Shown here in pieces: positions 56,128 through 63,730 of a stretch of DNA of 64,000 bases; the first letter of the stretch is position 1; every line of letters starts with the position of its first letter. Under the pieces are notes generated by a model. The model had not been told where the DNA came from and did no database searches. It worked only from the letters and a program-made list of their open reading frames with translations. The DNA is from AC-43 sp963728855 (GTDB lineage Bacteria > Actinomycetota > Actinomycetes > Mycobacteriales > Micromonosporaceae): NCBI GenBank assembly GCA_963728855.1, contig CAVSLN010000007.1:248001-312000 (forward strand). The letters are read 5' to 3'. Made by a program: the position numbers and the translations under genes.

Positions 56128-57765
56128 ATGCGAACCCGACATGTTCTCATCGGCTCGACGGTCGCCGCCCTGGCCATCGTCGCCGCCGCCAGCCTGTGGC
56201 ACCCGGCGTTCAGCCAGACCACCCCGCCACCGGGCGCCGCCGCGGCGCCCGTTCCGTGGACCGGCACCTGGTCGGCGTCCCCGCAGGGCAGTGGCAACAC
56301 GTTCAACGGGCAGACCCTGCGGCAGATCGTGCACACGAGCATCTCCGGTACGGCAGCGCGGATCCAGCTGTCCAACGCTTTCGGCAGCCAGCCGGTGACG
56401 ATCAGCGATGTGCACATCGCCCGTCGGACGAGCGGGTCGTCGATCGACGCCGGCAGCGACCGAAAGGTCACCTTCGGCGGCGCAGCGTCGGTGACGATCC
56501 CGGTCGGCGGTACGGCCGTGAGTGATGGTGCATCGTTTACCGTCGACGCGCTCGCCGACGTGGCGGTGAGCTTCTTCCTGCCGCAGCAGACCGGCGACGC
56601 CACCGCACACAGCAACTACGGCGTCCAGACCAACTACTTCGCCAGTGGCGATGTCGCCGGGAACGCGACGCTGGCCGACCCGCAGAACATGGGCGACTAC
56701 TTCTTCCTCGCCAACCTCGACGTCCAGAATGCCGCGGCCGAGGGCGCGGTCGTCGCGCTCGGCGCGTCGATCACCGACGGGTACGGCACCACCCCCGACG
56801 CCAACCGCCGCTGGACCAACGACCTGGCGGTCCGGCTGCACCAGGCCGGCCGTACGATCGGCGTGCTCAACCAGGGCATCAGCGGCAACGGGATGCTCGG
56901 GGGGGCCGGGCCGACGGCGCCGGACCGCTTCGAGCGCGACGTGCTGTCCCAACCTAACGTCAAGTGGGTCGTGTTCTCCGACGACCCGATCAACGACCTG
57001 GGCGCCAACTCCAACGCCGGCCCGCAGGACATCACCGCCGCGTCCGGCCTCATCGCCCGTGCCCACAGCAAGGGCATCAAGTTCCTCTGCTCGATACTCA
57101 CCCCCTTCGAGGGGACGGGCGGCTGGAACCCGACCGCCGAGGCCGGCCGCGCGGCCTACAACGACTTCGTCCGCAGCTCGAGCAGCGGCTGTGACGGCAC
57201 CGTGGACCAGGACACCGCCACCCACGACCCGGCCCACCCGACCAGGTTCCTACCCAGCCTGCACAACGGAGACGACTGGGTGCACCCCAACGAGGCCGGC
57301 CTGCAGGCCATCGCCAACGCGGTCGACCTGAACCTGTTCGGTGCACCCGGCGGCGCCACCCCGTCGCCGAGCGGGGTCATCAGCCTCCGCGCGCACGCCA
57401 ACGGCCAGCTCGTCACCGCGGAGAGCGCCGGCGCCGCGCCGCTGATCGCCAACCGGACCGCGGTCGGTCCCTGGGAACAGTTCGACCAGATCGACCTCGG
57501 CAACGGTCGGGTCGCGCTGCGCGCCCACGCCAACAACCGCTATGTCAGCGCCGCCGGCAACGGGGGCTCCCCGCTCATCGCCAGCGGCGCGACGATCGGC
57601 CCCGCGGAGACCTTCGACCTGATCCACAACGCGGACGGCAGCGTCGGGCTGCGCGCCACCGTCAACAACAAGGTCGTATGCGCGGAGAAGGCCGGCGCCG
57701 CGCCGTTGGTCGCCAACCGCGACTGGGTCCGGTCGTGGGAGTCGTTCGACCTGATCCGCGCATGA
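56128..57765 (+). CDS. secreted SGNH/GDSL hydrolase with fascin-like tail
   Basis: 545 residues, 41 bp after the GH71/99 gene, with GGGAGCGAG upstream, so probably co-transcribed. Sec signal (LIGSTVAALAIVAAASLWHPAFS). An N-terminal beta domain (WTGTWSASPQGSG) is typical of this SGNH group. The four blocks are VVALGASITDGYG (Ser), NQGISGNGML (Gly), SDDPINDLG (Asn) and DWVHPNEAG (Asp/His). Block III reads PIND rather than the usual G-x-N-D. The tail repeats LRAHANGQLVTAESAGA and related units. It probably deacylates a polysaccharide or lipid outside the cell. Confidence 0.85.
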   Translation: MRTRHVLIGSTVAALAIVAAASLWHPAFSQTTPPPGAAAAPVPWTGTWSASPQGSGNTFNGQTLRQIVHTSISGTAARIQLSNAFGSQPVTISDVHIARRTSGSSIDAGSDRKVTFGGAASVTIPVGGTAVSDGASFTVDALADVAVSFFLPQQTGDATAHSNYGVQTNYFASGDVAGNATLADPQNMGDYFFLANLDVQNAAAEGAVVALGASITDGYGTTPDANRRWTNDLAVRLHQAGRTIGVLNQGISGNGMLGGAGPTAPDRFERDVLSQPNVKWVVFSDDPINDLGANSNAGPQDITAASGLIARAHSKGIKFLCSILTPFEGTGGWNPTAEAGRAAYNDFVRSSSSGCDGTVDQDTATHDPAHPTRFLPSLHNGDDWVHPNEAGLQAIANAVDLNLFGAPGGATPSPSGVISLRAHANGQLVTAESAGAAPLIANRTAVGPWEQFDQIDLGNGRVALRAHANNRYVSAAGNGGSPLIASGATIGPAETFDLIHNADGSVGLRATVNNKVVCAEKAGAAPLVANRDWVRSWESFDLIRA

Positions 57766-57856
57766 CCAGGGGGTTGTCACCGACTCGCGACCCGCGCTCG
57801 TCTATGGGATAGTGCCGCTCCGGACGGCGGCGCACAGATGAGTGAGGTGGGCAACT

Positions 57857-58693
57857 GTGGGGCATGACGAGATCCGTCGGCTCCTGGCAGAGGAGCTGGC
57901 GCTGGAGTCGCCGCCGCCGATCGGTGACCTGGTGCAGGAGTCGGTACGGCGCGGCCGCCGGATGCGCCGTACCCGCGCCGTGTGGACGGGCGTGGGCGCG
58001 AGCGGGGTCGCGCTGGCCTGCGTGATGGCGGGTGTCATGGTGGTCGCCGAGGCATCGCCGCCCCGCCACGCGGACGCCAACCTCGGGCCCAGTGGGTCGC
58101 GGCACGCAGCCGAGGCCGGTACGGCGGGGGGCTCCGTACCGGCACCGCCCATCTCGGTGGCTCCGACCCATGCCTCCAGCCCGAGCGCCGATCCCGGGCC
58201 GCAGGTGAACACGACCACGCGGGGCATGCTCGCGCTGCTGTCCGCGCTGCTGCCCGCCGGCCAGCGGAGCAAGCCGGCCGACACGTCGGACGGTAGCTTG
58301 TTCGTGGCGCTGAACCTCGACCGCGGCCAGGGGGTCGGCATGGTGCGATTGAACGTGACCTCCACCAAGACCCCGCCCCCCTCCAACTCCTGCACGCCGG
58401 GTGATATCTGCCGGACGCTGCCCGACGGGAACTTTGTCGAGATCGTCGACCTGCCCGACAACTGCATCGAGCGCCACGCGGTGTTCCTGAGCCGGCCGGA
58501 CGGCGTGGCCGTCGGCATCTTGATGTCCAGCTGCCTGAGTTGGGACGGCACGTCCAACCCGCCCGGCCAGGTCGTGCTGTCCGTCGACGAGGCGATCGCC
58601 ATTGCCGATGACTCCCGGTGGGGAGCCACGATGCCGAAGTCTCTGGTCGACAGCGGCCAGCGGGAGTTCCCGAACCTGTCGACGTTCTCGTAG
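57857..58693 (+). CDS. membrane-anchored putative anti-sigma factor
   Basis: GTG start with AGGTGG 8 bp upstream; 278 residues. The short cytoplasmic part (GHDEIRRLLAEELALESPPP, then DLVQESVRRGRRMRRTRAV) precedes one TM helix (GVGASGVALACVMAGVMVVA). The outer part is a Pro/Ser linker and a domain with two Cys pairs (SNSCTPGDICRTLPDG; DNCIERHAVF; SSCLSW). No zinc HxxxCxxC box. It lies 21 bp upstream of an ECF sigma gene, so it is inferred to be that factor's partner; no direct family match. Confidence 0.6.
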   Translation: MGHDEIRRLLAEELALESPPPIGDLVQESVRRGRRMRRTRAVWTGVGASGVALACVMAGVMVVAEASPPRHADANLGPSGSRHAAEAGTAGGSVPAPPISVAPTHASSPSADPGPQVNTTTRGMLALLSALLPAGQRSKPADTSDGSLFVALNLDRGQGVGMVRLNVTSTKTPPPSNSCTPGDICRTLPDGNFVEIVDLPDNCIERHAVFLSRPDGVAVGILMSSCLSWDGTSNPPGQVVLSVDEAIAIADDSRWGATMPKSLVDSGQREFPNLSTFS

Positions 58694-58714
58694 CCGGGAC
58701 AGGACGGAGTTCGC

Positions 58715-59317
58715 GTGGAGGAAGCGGATGGCATGAGCGGCGCGCCGGAGGCCGCACCGACAGGCCGGTCGTCACCGACGTGGCGGGCGAGGCACCAGGC
58801 CGGCGCGGCCGGGCCGGGCACCGAGGCGGACTTCGTGGAGTTCGCCCGGGTCGCCGCGCCCCGGCTGCGCCATCTCGCGTTCCTCATGTGCCGCGACTGG
58901 CACCTGGGGCAGGACTTCGTGCAGATCACGTTGGCGAAGATGTTTGTCTCGTGGAAGCGCATCTCCCGCGTGGAGAACCTCGACGCGTACAGCCGCAAGG
59001 TGCTCTACCGCGTGTTGGTCGACCACCGGCGGGTCCGCAGCAGCCAGGAGGTCGTGACCTCGACCGGGCCGGACCACGGGTGGGAACAACCCGTGGCGCT
59101 GCGCCTGACCCTCATCGAGGCGCTGGGCCGGCTGCCAGTGCGCGACCGCGCGATCGTGGTGCTGCGGTACTGGGAGGACCAGAGCGTGGAGACCGTGGCC
59201 GAGGTGCTGGGCATCTCGACGTCGGTGGTCAAGACCCAGAGCCTGCGCTCGCTGTCGCGGCTGCGCGAACTGCTCGGTGACGCACGCGCCGAGCTGCTGG
59301 CGGAGGAGCGGATCTGA
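58715..59317 (+). CDS. ECF sigma factor, SigE-like family
   Basis: 200 residues from GTG 58715 (GGACGGAG upstream) or 194 from ATG 58733. Region 2: FVEFARVAAPRLRHLAFLMC, DFVQITLAKMFVSWKRI and YSRKVLYRVLVDHRR. Region 4: LIEALGRLPVRDRAIVVLRYW, then SVETVAEVLGISTSVVKTQSLRSL with the recognition helix. It matches the actinobacterial SigE family of group IV sigma factors. It probably responds to an envelope signal through the membrane protein encoded just upstream, and may drive the secreted-enzyme genes around it; that link is a guess. Confidence 0.85.
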   Translation: MEEADGMSGAPEAAPTGRSSPTWRARHQAGAAGPGTEADFVEFARVAAPRLRHLAFLMCRDWHLGQDFVQITLAKMFVSWKRISRVENLDAYSRKVLYRVLVDHRRVRSSQEVVTSTGPDHGWEQPVALRLTLIEALGRLPVRDRAIVVLRYWEDQSVETVAEVLGISTSVVKTQSLRSLSRLRELLGDARAELLAEERI

Positions 59318-59399
59318 GGTTGTCTGCTGTCCGACACACTGGAGATCCCCACCGGCGGCTTCCCGCCCCGGCTCGCCGACTGCCCCGAGCCCTGGCCGT

Positions 59400-59690
59400 T
59401 CGCCGGCTCGACCGCGACGTGCTGGCCCGGCCCGGCGCCCGCACGGTGATCCTGCTGGAGGGCATCAACGACATCGCGTTCAGCCACTTCAACGCCGGCA
59501 CCGTGCCGCCGGGCGTCCCGCTGGAATGCTTCCTACCCAACGAGGTCGTCAGCGCCGCGCAGATCAGCTCCGGCTACCAGCAGGTCATCGCCCGGGTGCA
59601 CGCCGCGGGCCTGCGGATCCTGGGCGCCACGCTGACCCCCTACCAGGGTTCGACCCCTACACCGACGCCGGCGAGGCCACCCGGTGGACG
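59400..59690 (+). pseudogene. SGNH/GDSL hydrolase fragment
   Basis: A middle piece only: RLDRDVLARPGARTVILLEG then INDIAFSHF (block III, G-x-N-D), SSGYQQVIARVHAAGLRILG and ATLTPYQGS. Blocks I, II and V are missing, and the flanks read as nonsense in this frame. It follows the sigma gene directly. A relic of a different SGNH gene from the one at 56128. Confidence 0.6.
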
Positions 59691-59731
59691 GTACCGGCGG
59701 GCGGAGCACCGTCTGCTTGCGCTGACGCCGC

Positions 59732-60697
59732 TCAGGGGGACAGGCCGAACGTTATCCGGTACCCGCACTCGCCGGCGCAGGTGAACGTGCTGGTCGCGTC
59801 GTCGTCCACGTACGAGTACGCGAACGGTTCGGCCTTCTTGAACACGGCCGCGTAGTTCACCGGCCATGTGGTCGGGTCGCAGGCGGCGCGGCTGGCCCAC
59901 TGGCCACGGCAGCAGTACTGGTCGCCGCCGATGACGCCGCACGCCGACTCGCAGCCGACGATGGATCCGCCGGCGTGGATCTGTAGCGCGGCGGGACAGC
60001 CGACCGCTCGCGTGCAGCCGGACTTCGCGCAGCCGGTGGCGCTGATCGGATCCCTAGTCGTACCGGCCGCGATGTTGATGTACATCGGCAGGTTGGACCC
60101 GTCGACCAGGCTCACGTCGTAGAAGTCCAGGTTCTGCCAGGAGTTGAGGTTGAACTCGGCGAGCGTGGCCGGAATGGCGCCGTAATGCTTGCACTGGAAC
60201 AGGCCGGCGCAGTCGCCGGTCTGGCAGTGCCCGTGTCCGGAGGCGTCGAACACGCAGCCGGTACGGCCCCAGAACCGCCCGTTCCAGTGATCCGGTACGG
60301 AAATGGTCACGTTGTGTCCGGGCGCGAGTACCCAGCCGGTAACCGGTAGCGCCGGCTGCGCGGTCTGCTCGCCGCTCGCCACCCAGATCGTCTGGTTCAC
60401 CGCGTTGACGAACGTGACCTGGCGGTGGCCGGTCGTCCCCACGGCCGCCGGGCCACTGGTCTGGGTCGGGGACGGACGGGCGCTCGGCGACGGTGAGGCG
60501 ACCGGGTCCGGGGTGGTGGCCGTGCCTGTACCGGTCGGCGCCGTGGACGGTCCCGGTGTGTTCGCCACCGGTGTGTGGATCAGCCTCGCCGGGCCCGCGT
60601 CGAACGTGTACAGCACGGCCGCGGCCAGCAGCGCGGCGCCGAGCACGGCCGCGCCCAGCAGGTACCTGGTGGTGGTAGCGGAGAGGTACCGCCTCAT
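59732..60697 (-). CDS. thaumatin-like protein, membrane-anchored or secreted
   Basis: 321 residues. An N-terminal TM/signal helix (LLGAAVLGAALLAAAVLYTF) and a Pro/Ser/Thr linker lead to a thaumatin fold: VTFVNAVNQTIWVASG, FWGRTGCVFDASGHGHCQTG, LNSWQNLDFYDVSLVDGSNL, then a Cys-rich end (CAKSGCTRAVGC, QYCCRGQW, AYSYVDDDATSTFTC). The spacing of conserved Cys and the D-x-Y-D-V-S-x-V-D-G signature are typical. Plant relatives (PR-5) bind or cut beta-1,3-glucan and damage fungi. The start overlaps the stop of the upstream thaumatin gene as ATGA. Confidence 0.85.
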   Translation of the reverse strand: MRRYLSATTTRYLLGAAVLGAALLAAAVLYTFDAGPARLIHTPVANTPGPSTAPTGTGTATTPDPVASPSPSARPSPTQTSGPAAVGTTGHRQVTFVNAVNQTIWVASGEQTAQPALPVTGWVLAPGHNVTISVPDHWNGRFWGRTGCVFDASGHGHCQTGDCAGLFQCKHYGAIPATLAEFNLNSWQNLDFYDVSLVDGSNLPMYINIAAGTTRDPISATGCAKSGCTRAVGCPAALQIHAGGSIVGCESACGVIGGDQYCCRGQWASRAACDPTTWPVNYAAVFKKAEPFAYSYVDDDATSTFTCAGECGYRITFGLSP

Positions 60698-61617
60698 CCG
60701 GGGCTCACCCCGAAGGTGATGCGGTACGAGCAGCCACCTTTGCAGGACATGGTGGCCTTGTCGTCAAACGCGTACGAGTACGCGTAGGGCTCGGCGTCCT
60801 TGAACACCTTGGTGTAGTCGACCGGCCACTTCGACGGTACGCAGTTGGCCCGCCCGGCCCAGGTACCCCGGCAGCAGTACGTGTCGGTGTTGAACGCGGC
60901 GCAGGCGTTCCGGCACGCGACCACCTGGCCGCCGACCTTCACCTGCATCGGCCCGCTCGGGCAGGCCACCGGCTTGGTACAGCCGCCGGCCGAGCAGCCG
61001 GTCGGGCTCACCGGGTCCTTCGTGGTGGTGTGCCCGATGTTGATGTACATCGGCAGGTTGGACCCGTCGACCATACTCACGTCGTAGAAGTCCAGGCCAC
61101 TCCACGCATCCAGGGTGAGTTCGGCGAGGGTGGCAGGCGGCGTACCGCTGCCGGTGCACTCGAACCGGTGGCCGCAGTCGCCGGTCTGGCAGGTGCCGTT
61201 GCCGGCCGCGTCGAACACGCAGCCGGTTCGGCCCCAGATCCGGCCGCCCCACTTGTCGTTGACCGTGAAGCCGGTGCTCTGCCCCGGCTTGAGCACCCAG
61301 CCGGTGACCGCGAGCGGATGGTCCTTGTTGTGGTCGGAGGCGACCCAGATCGTCTGGTCGACCGCGTTGACGATCGTGATCGTCCGCGCGTCGGCAGGTA
61401 CGGCCGGTGCCTTGGCGGGTGTCGCCGACGCGCTGGCCGGCGGTACGAGGGATGACGGCGTGCGGGACGGCGGTACCGTCGACGGTTGTGCGGCGTCGTG
61501 CCACCGGCTTCGTAAGGTCCCACAGCCGGCAGCCGCCGCCACCACGACCAGTAGCGCCAGTATCACGGCACCGCCGGCTCTGGCCCGACGCCCCGGCACG
61601 CCTCGCTGTCCTCGCAT
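60694..61617 (-). CDS. thaumatin-like lipoprotein
   Basis: ATG 61617 has GAGGAG 6 bp upstream and is preferred to a GTG 21 bp earlier. The N-terminus AVILALLVVVAAAAGCGTLR ends in a lipobox (A-A-G-C), so it is probably a lipoprotein. Thaumatin fold as in the next gene: ITIVNAVDQTIWVASD, IWGRTGCVFDAAGNGTC, GLDFYDVSMVDGSNLPMYIN, TYCCRGTWAGRANC. The two genes share a 4-bp ATGA overlap and are close paralogues made by tandem duplication. Its start lies only about 50 bp from the left hairpin of the adjacent insertion element, which may now carry its promoter. Confidence 0.85.
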   Translation of the reverse strand: MRGQRGVPGRRARAGGAVILALLVVVAAAAGCGTLRSRWHDAAQPSTVPPSRTPSSLVPPASASATPAKAPAVPADARTITIVNAVDQTIWVASDHNKDHPLAVTGWVLKPGQSTGFTVNDKWGGRIWGRTGCVFDAAGNGTCQTGDCGHRFECTGSGTPPATLAELTLDAWSGLDFYDVSMVDGSNLPMYINIGHTTTKDPVSPTGCSAGGCTKPVACPSGPMQVKVGGQVVACRNACAAFNTDTYCCRGTWAGRANCVPSKWPVDYTKVFKDAEPYAYSYAFDDKATMSCKGGCSYRITFGVSPG

Positions 61618-61663
61618 GGGTCTCCTCATCCCGCGCACCCGATCGAATGCTGCCAGTCAGCTT

Positions 61664-61683
61664 CTCGGTCCCGAAGGACCGAG
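61664..61683 (-). ncRNA. terminal hairpin, likely 3' part of the TnpB guide (omega) RNA
   Basis: CTCGGTCC and GGACCGAG form a perfect 8-bp stem with a four-base loop; on the minus strand the loop is UUCG. It starts 39 bp past the TnpB stop, on the same strand, where right-end structures and omega RNA scaffolds of TnpB elements sit. The guide would be the sequence to the left of the element border, that is the leader of the thaumatin genes. Confidence 0.45.
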
Positions 61684-61721
61684 CTTGCGGATCGTGACGG
61701 CTCGTGGTGATGAGCACGAGG

Positions 61722-62870
61722 TCACGCCGCGTTCGGCAGGCTGACTGCTGCCCAGCCCGCAACGCCGCGTGCGGCGATGTTACGGGCTGCGTTGCGGTCG
61801 GCGTGTTCAGCGAAGCCGCACGACCGGCAGTGGAAGGTGGACTGGTTGGGCCGGTTGGCCTTGGCGACGTGCCCGCAGGCCGAGCAGCCCTGCGAGGTGT
61901 ACGCCGGGTCGACGTGCACGACGGCCACCCCGGCCCGCGCCGCCTTGTAGGCGATGTACTGGCCGAGTTGGTGGAACGCCCACGAGTGCAGCGTGACCCG
62001 CTGGGGCCGTCGGAGCCGTACCCGGTCGCGGATGCCGCCCAGGTCTTCCAGGGCGATCCCGCGGCCGGTGCGTTCGGCCTCGGTCACGATGCTCTTGGCG
62101 ATGCGGTGGTTGGTGTCGGCGGCGAACCGGGATTCCTTGCGCCGGCGTTTCTTCAGCAGCCGCTTGGCGGATGTGGTGCCGACGGCCTGGAGTTTCGCCC
62201 GCAGCCGCTGGTTGCGGTGCCGGACCCGGTTCATGGTCTTGCCGCAGTGCCGTACGCCGTCGCAGTCGGTGGCGAGGTTGGCGATTCCGAGGTCGACGCC
62301 GAGGAACCCGTCCGGCTCTTTGGTGGGTGCGTCGGGGATGTCGCAGGTGGCGTACAGGAACCACTTTCCGTCCCGGCAGATCAGGTCCGATTCGCCGCGT
62401 CGGTGTGCGACCAGGAGGGCGTGTTGCTGGTCGGAGCACCCGAACGGGATCGGCCCGGACCTGCCGGTGAGCGTCCAGATCGACACGGTCCGGTCGGCCA
62501 GGCGCCAGGACAGGCAGCGGTCGTCGTAGGGCTGTGCCGCGTCTGGGCGGAACTGGATCGGCTTGCCCTCGGCGACCTGCCGGCGTTTCGAGCCGGGCGG
62601 GCCGAGGTTCCCGGCCTGAATGTTGGCCTTCAGGGTGGCGTACGCCCCGGATACCTTCCGGGCGACGTGGATGGCGGGCTGGGCCGACAGGCCCATGTCC
62701 TTCAACCGGCCGTAGGTGAGTCGCTGCAACGACTGCTTGGCGAACACCCGCCGTTGGTACGCCTGTGTGGAGGCGACGTTCGCGGCGTCGTTGCACAGGT
62801 CCAGGGTGGCCCGCAACGCCGCCTGACCGGCGGCGTCCGGGAACAACCGGACCTGCACGACCATCTTCAC
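61722..62870 (-). CDS. tnpB: TnpB RNA-guided endonuclease (IS200/IS605 family)
   Basis: 382 residues from GTG 62870 (ATG at 62864 also possible), overlapping the stop of the upstream small gene as GTGA. N-terminal OrfB helices (ALRATLDLCNDAANVAS). RuvC motifs are complete: FLGVDLGIANLATD (Asp), GIALEDLGGIRDR (Glu) and EHADRNAARNIAARG (Asp). The zinc ribbon CSACGHVAK...CRSCGF lies before the last motif. All catalytic residues are present, so the nuclease may still be active although its transposase is broken. In the family TnpB uses an RNA from the element end to cut DNA. Confidence 0.9.
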   Translation of the reverse strand: MKMVVQVRLFPDAAGQAALRATLDLCNDAANVASTQAYQRRVFAKQSLQRLTYGRLKDMGLSAQPAIHVARKVSGAYATLKANIQAGNLGPPGSKRRQVAEGKPIQFRPDAAQPYDDRCLSWRLADRTVSIWTLTGRSGPIPFGCSDQQHALLVAHRRGESDLICRDGKWFLYATCDIPDAPTKEPDGFLGVDLGIANLATDCDGVRHCGKTMNRVRHRNQRLRAKLQAVGTTSAKRLLKKRRRKESRFAADTNHRIAKSIVTEAERTGRGIALEDLGGIRDRVRLRRPQRVTLHSWAFHQLGQYIAYKAARAGVAVVHVDPAYTSQGCSACGHVAKANRPNQSTFHCRSCGFAEHADRNAARNIAARGVAGWAAVSLPNAA

Positions 62871-63280
62871 CCGGCGTCCTCGGCGTCGGCGTGGTCCGCT
62901 TCGGCTGTCATCGACTTCGGCCAGCGTCGCCACGCGGCCCGGTCGGCTTCGTCCTGGCAGCAGGCAGTCTCGGTCATCAAGTGGGTCAGGGCACCATCGA
63001 TGTAGAGCACCGCCTGGTCGAGGGTGCCGAGGTCCGGCGCGTCGTACCCGAGACGTGCCAGTGCGGCGTCCAACTCGGCGGCCCGTGCCTGGCTGGCTTC
63101 CTGGACGTGGGTTGCATGGCGTCGGCGGGCGTCGGTCAGCCAGTCCGGCTTGCTGTCACGCAGCGACCGCACGTCCCGCCTGATCCAGGGGCGGTCGAGT
63201 TTCGGCAGGTCCGAGTCGTCGATGCTGAGCACCTTGGCCACCCAACCCGGCTTCACGACCTTGTCCAGTTTCGCGGGCAT
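62867..63280 (-). CDS. 137-aa protein translationally coupled to TnpB
   Basis: ATG 63280 (or GTG 63286). MPAKLDKVVKPGWVAKVLSI, then LDRPWIRRDVRSLRDSKPDW, a long charged helix (RRRHATHVQEASQARAAELD) and a Cys pair near the end (TACCQDEAD). The stop overlaps the TnpB start by 4 bp, so it is made with TnpB. I know no assigned function. As a small partner in a TnpB operon it could be a regulator, nucleic-acid binder or antitoxin-like factor; nothing in the sequence decides. Confidence 0.7.
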   Translation of the reverse strand: MPAKLDKVVKPGWVAKVLSIDDSDLPKLDRPWIRRDVRSLRDSKPDWLTDARRRHATHVQEASQARAAELDAALARLGYDAPDLGTLDQAVLYIDGALTHLMTETACCQDEADRAAWRRWPKSMTAEADHADAEDAG

Positions 63281-63294
63281 GCCCACACTGTGTC

Positions 63295-63689
63295 ATGTCA
63301 CCGCGATGGGCCCCAGACCCGGATGTTCGCCGAGGTAGAAGTGTCGTCTACAACCTGACGTCCTCAACGACGCGATGCTCACCCACTGCGAACAGGTCAT
63401 GCGCCAGGTCTGCGCGGACCTGGGCGCAGACCTGCGCGAGTTCAACGGCCAGGACGACCACGTCCACCTGCTCGTGCACTACCCGCCGAAGCTGCCGATC
63501 TCCACGCTGGTCAACCGGCTCAAGGGCGTCTCGGCGCACTACCTGCGCAAGGAGTTCACCGGCCGAATCGACCGGCACATCATGCACGGCCACCTGTGGT
63601 CGCCGTCGTACTTCGCCGGCTCTTGCGGCGATGCCCCACCCGAAGTGATCAAGGAATACATCAAGGGCCAGAAACGTCCCGGCCCGTGA
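63295..63689 (+). pseudogene. tnpA: TnpA (Y1/HUH) transposase with internal deletion
   Basis: It starts MSPRWAPDPDVRRGRSVVYN, then a stretch that should read about H-V-H-L-V-F-V-T-K-Y-R-R is missing, and the protein resumes in another frame as DVLNDAMLTHCEQVMRQV. The HUH motif DDHVHLLVHYPPK and the catalytic Tyr in EVIKEYIKGQKR survive. Without the first beta strand and with a frameshift, the protein should be inactive. The ORF from 63375 alone (104 aa) keeps the active site but not the fold. Confidence 0.75.
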
Positions 63690-63699
63690 CGCGATCCCT

Positions 63700-63724
63700 C
63701 CCGGCCCTCAAGTGAAGGGCCGGG
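63700..63724 (+). repeat. right terminal hairpin of the IS200/IS605-type element
   Basis: CCCGGCCCT pairs perfectly with AGGGCCGGG over the 7-nt loop CAAGTGA. It sits 11 bp past the TnpA stop. Subterminal hairpins of this kind are what TnpA binds. Confidence 0.6.
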
Positions 63725-63730
63725 ATTCCT

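Larger units (their letters stand above)
61640..63730. mobile_element. IS200/IS605-type element with TnpB and disabled TnpA
   Basis: TnpB and a coupled small gene read leftward and TnpA reads rightward from a shared centre at about 63.29 kb. Hairpins lie at both outer ends (61664-61683 and 63700-63724). Exact borders and the target tetranucleotide cannot be fixed without an empty site. Confidence 0.65.

Noticed and set aside
56098..57237. A 379-codon minus-strand frame under the SGNH hydrolase gene
   Set aside because: Antisense Gly/Val/Arg-rich shadow; the plus frame has all SGNH blocks.
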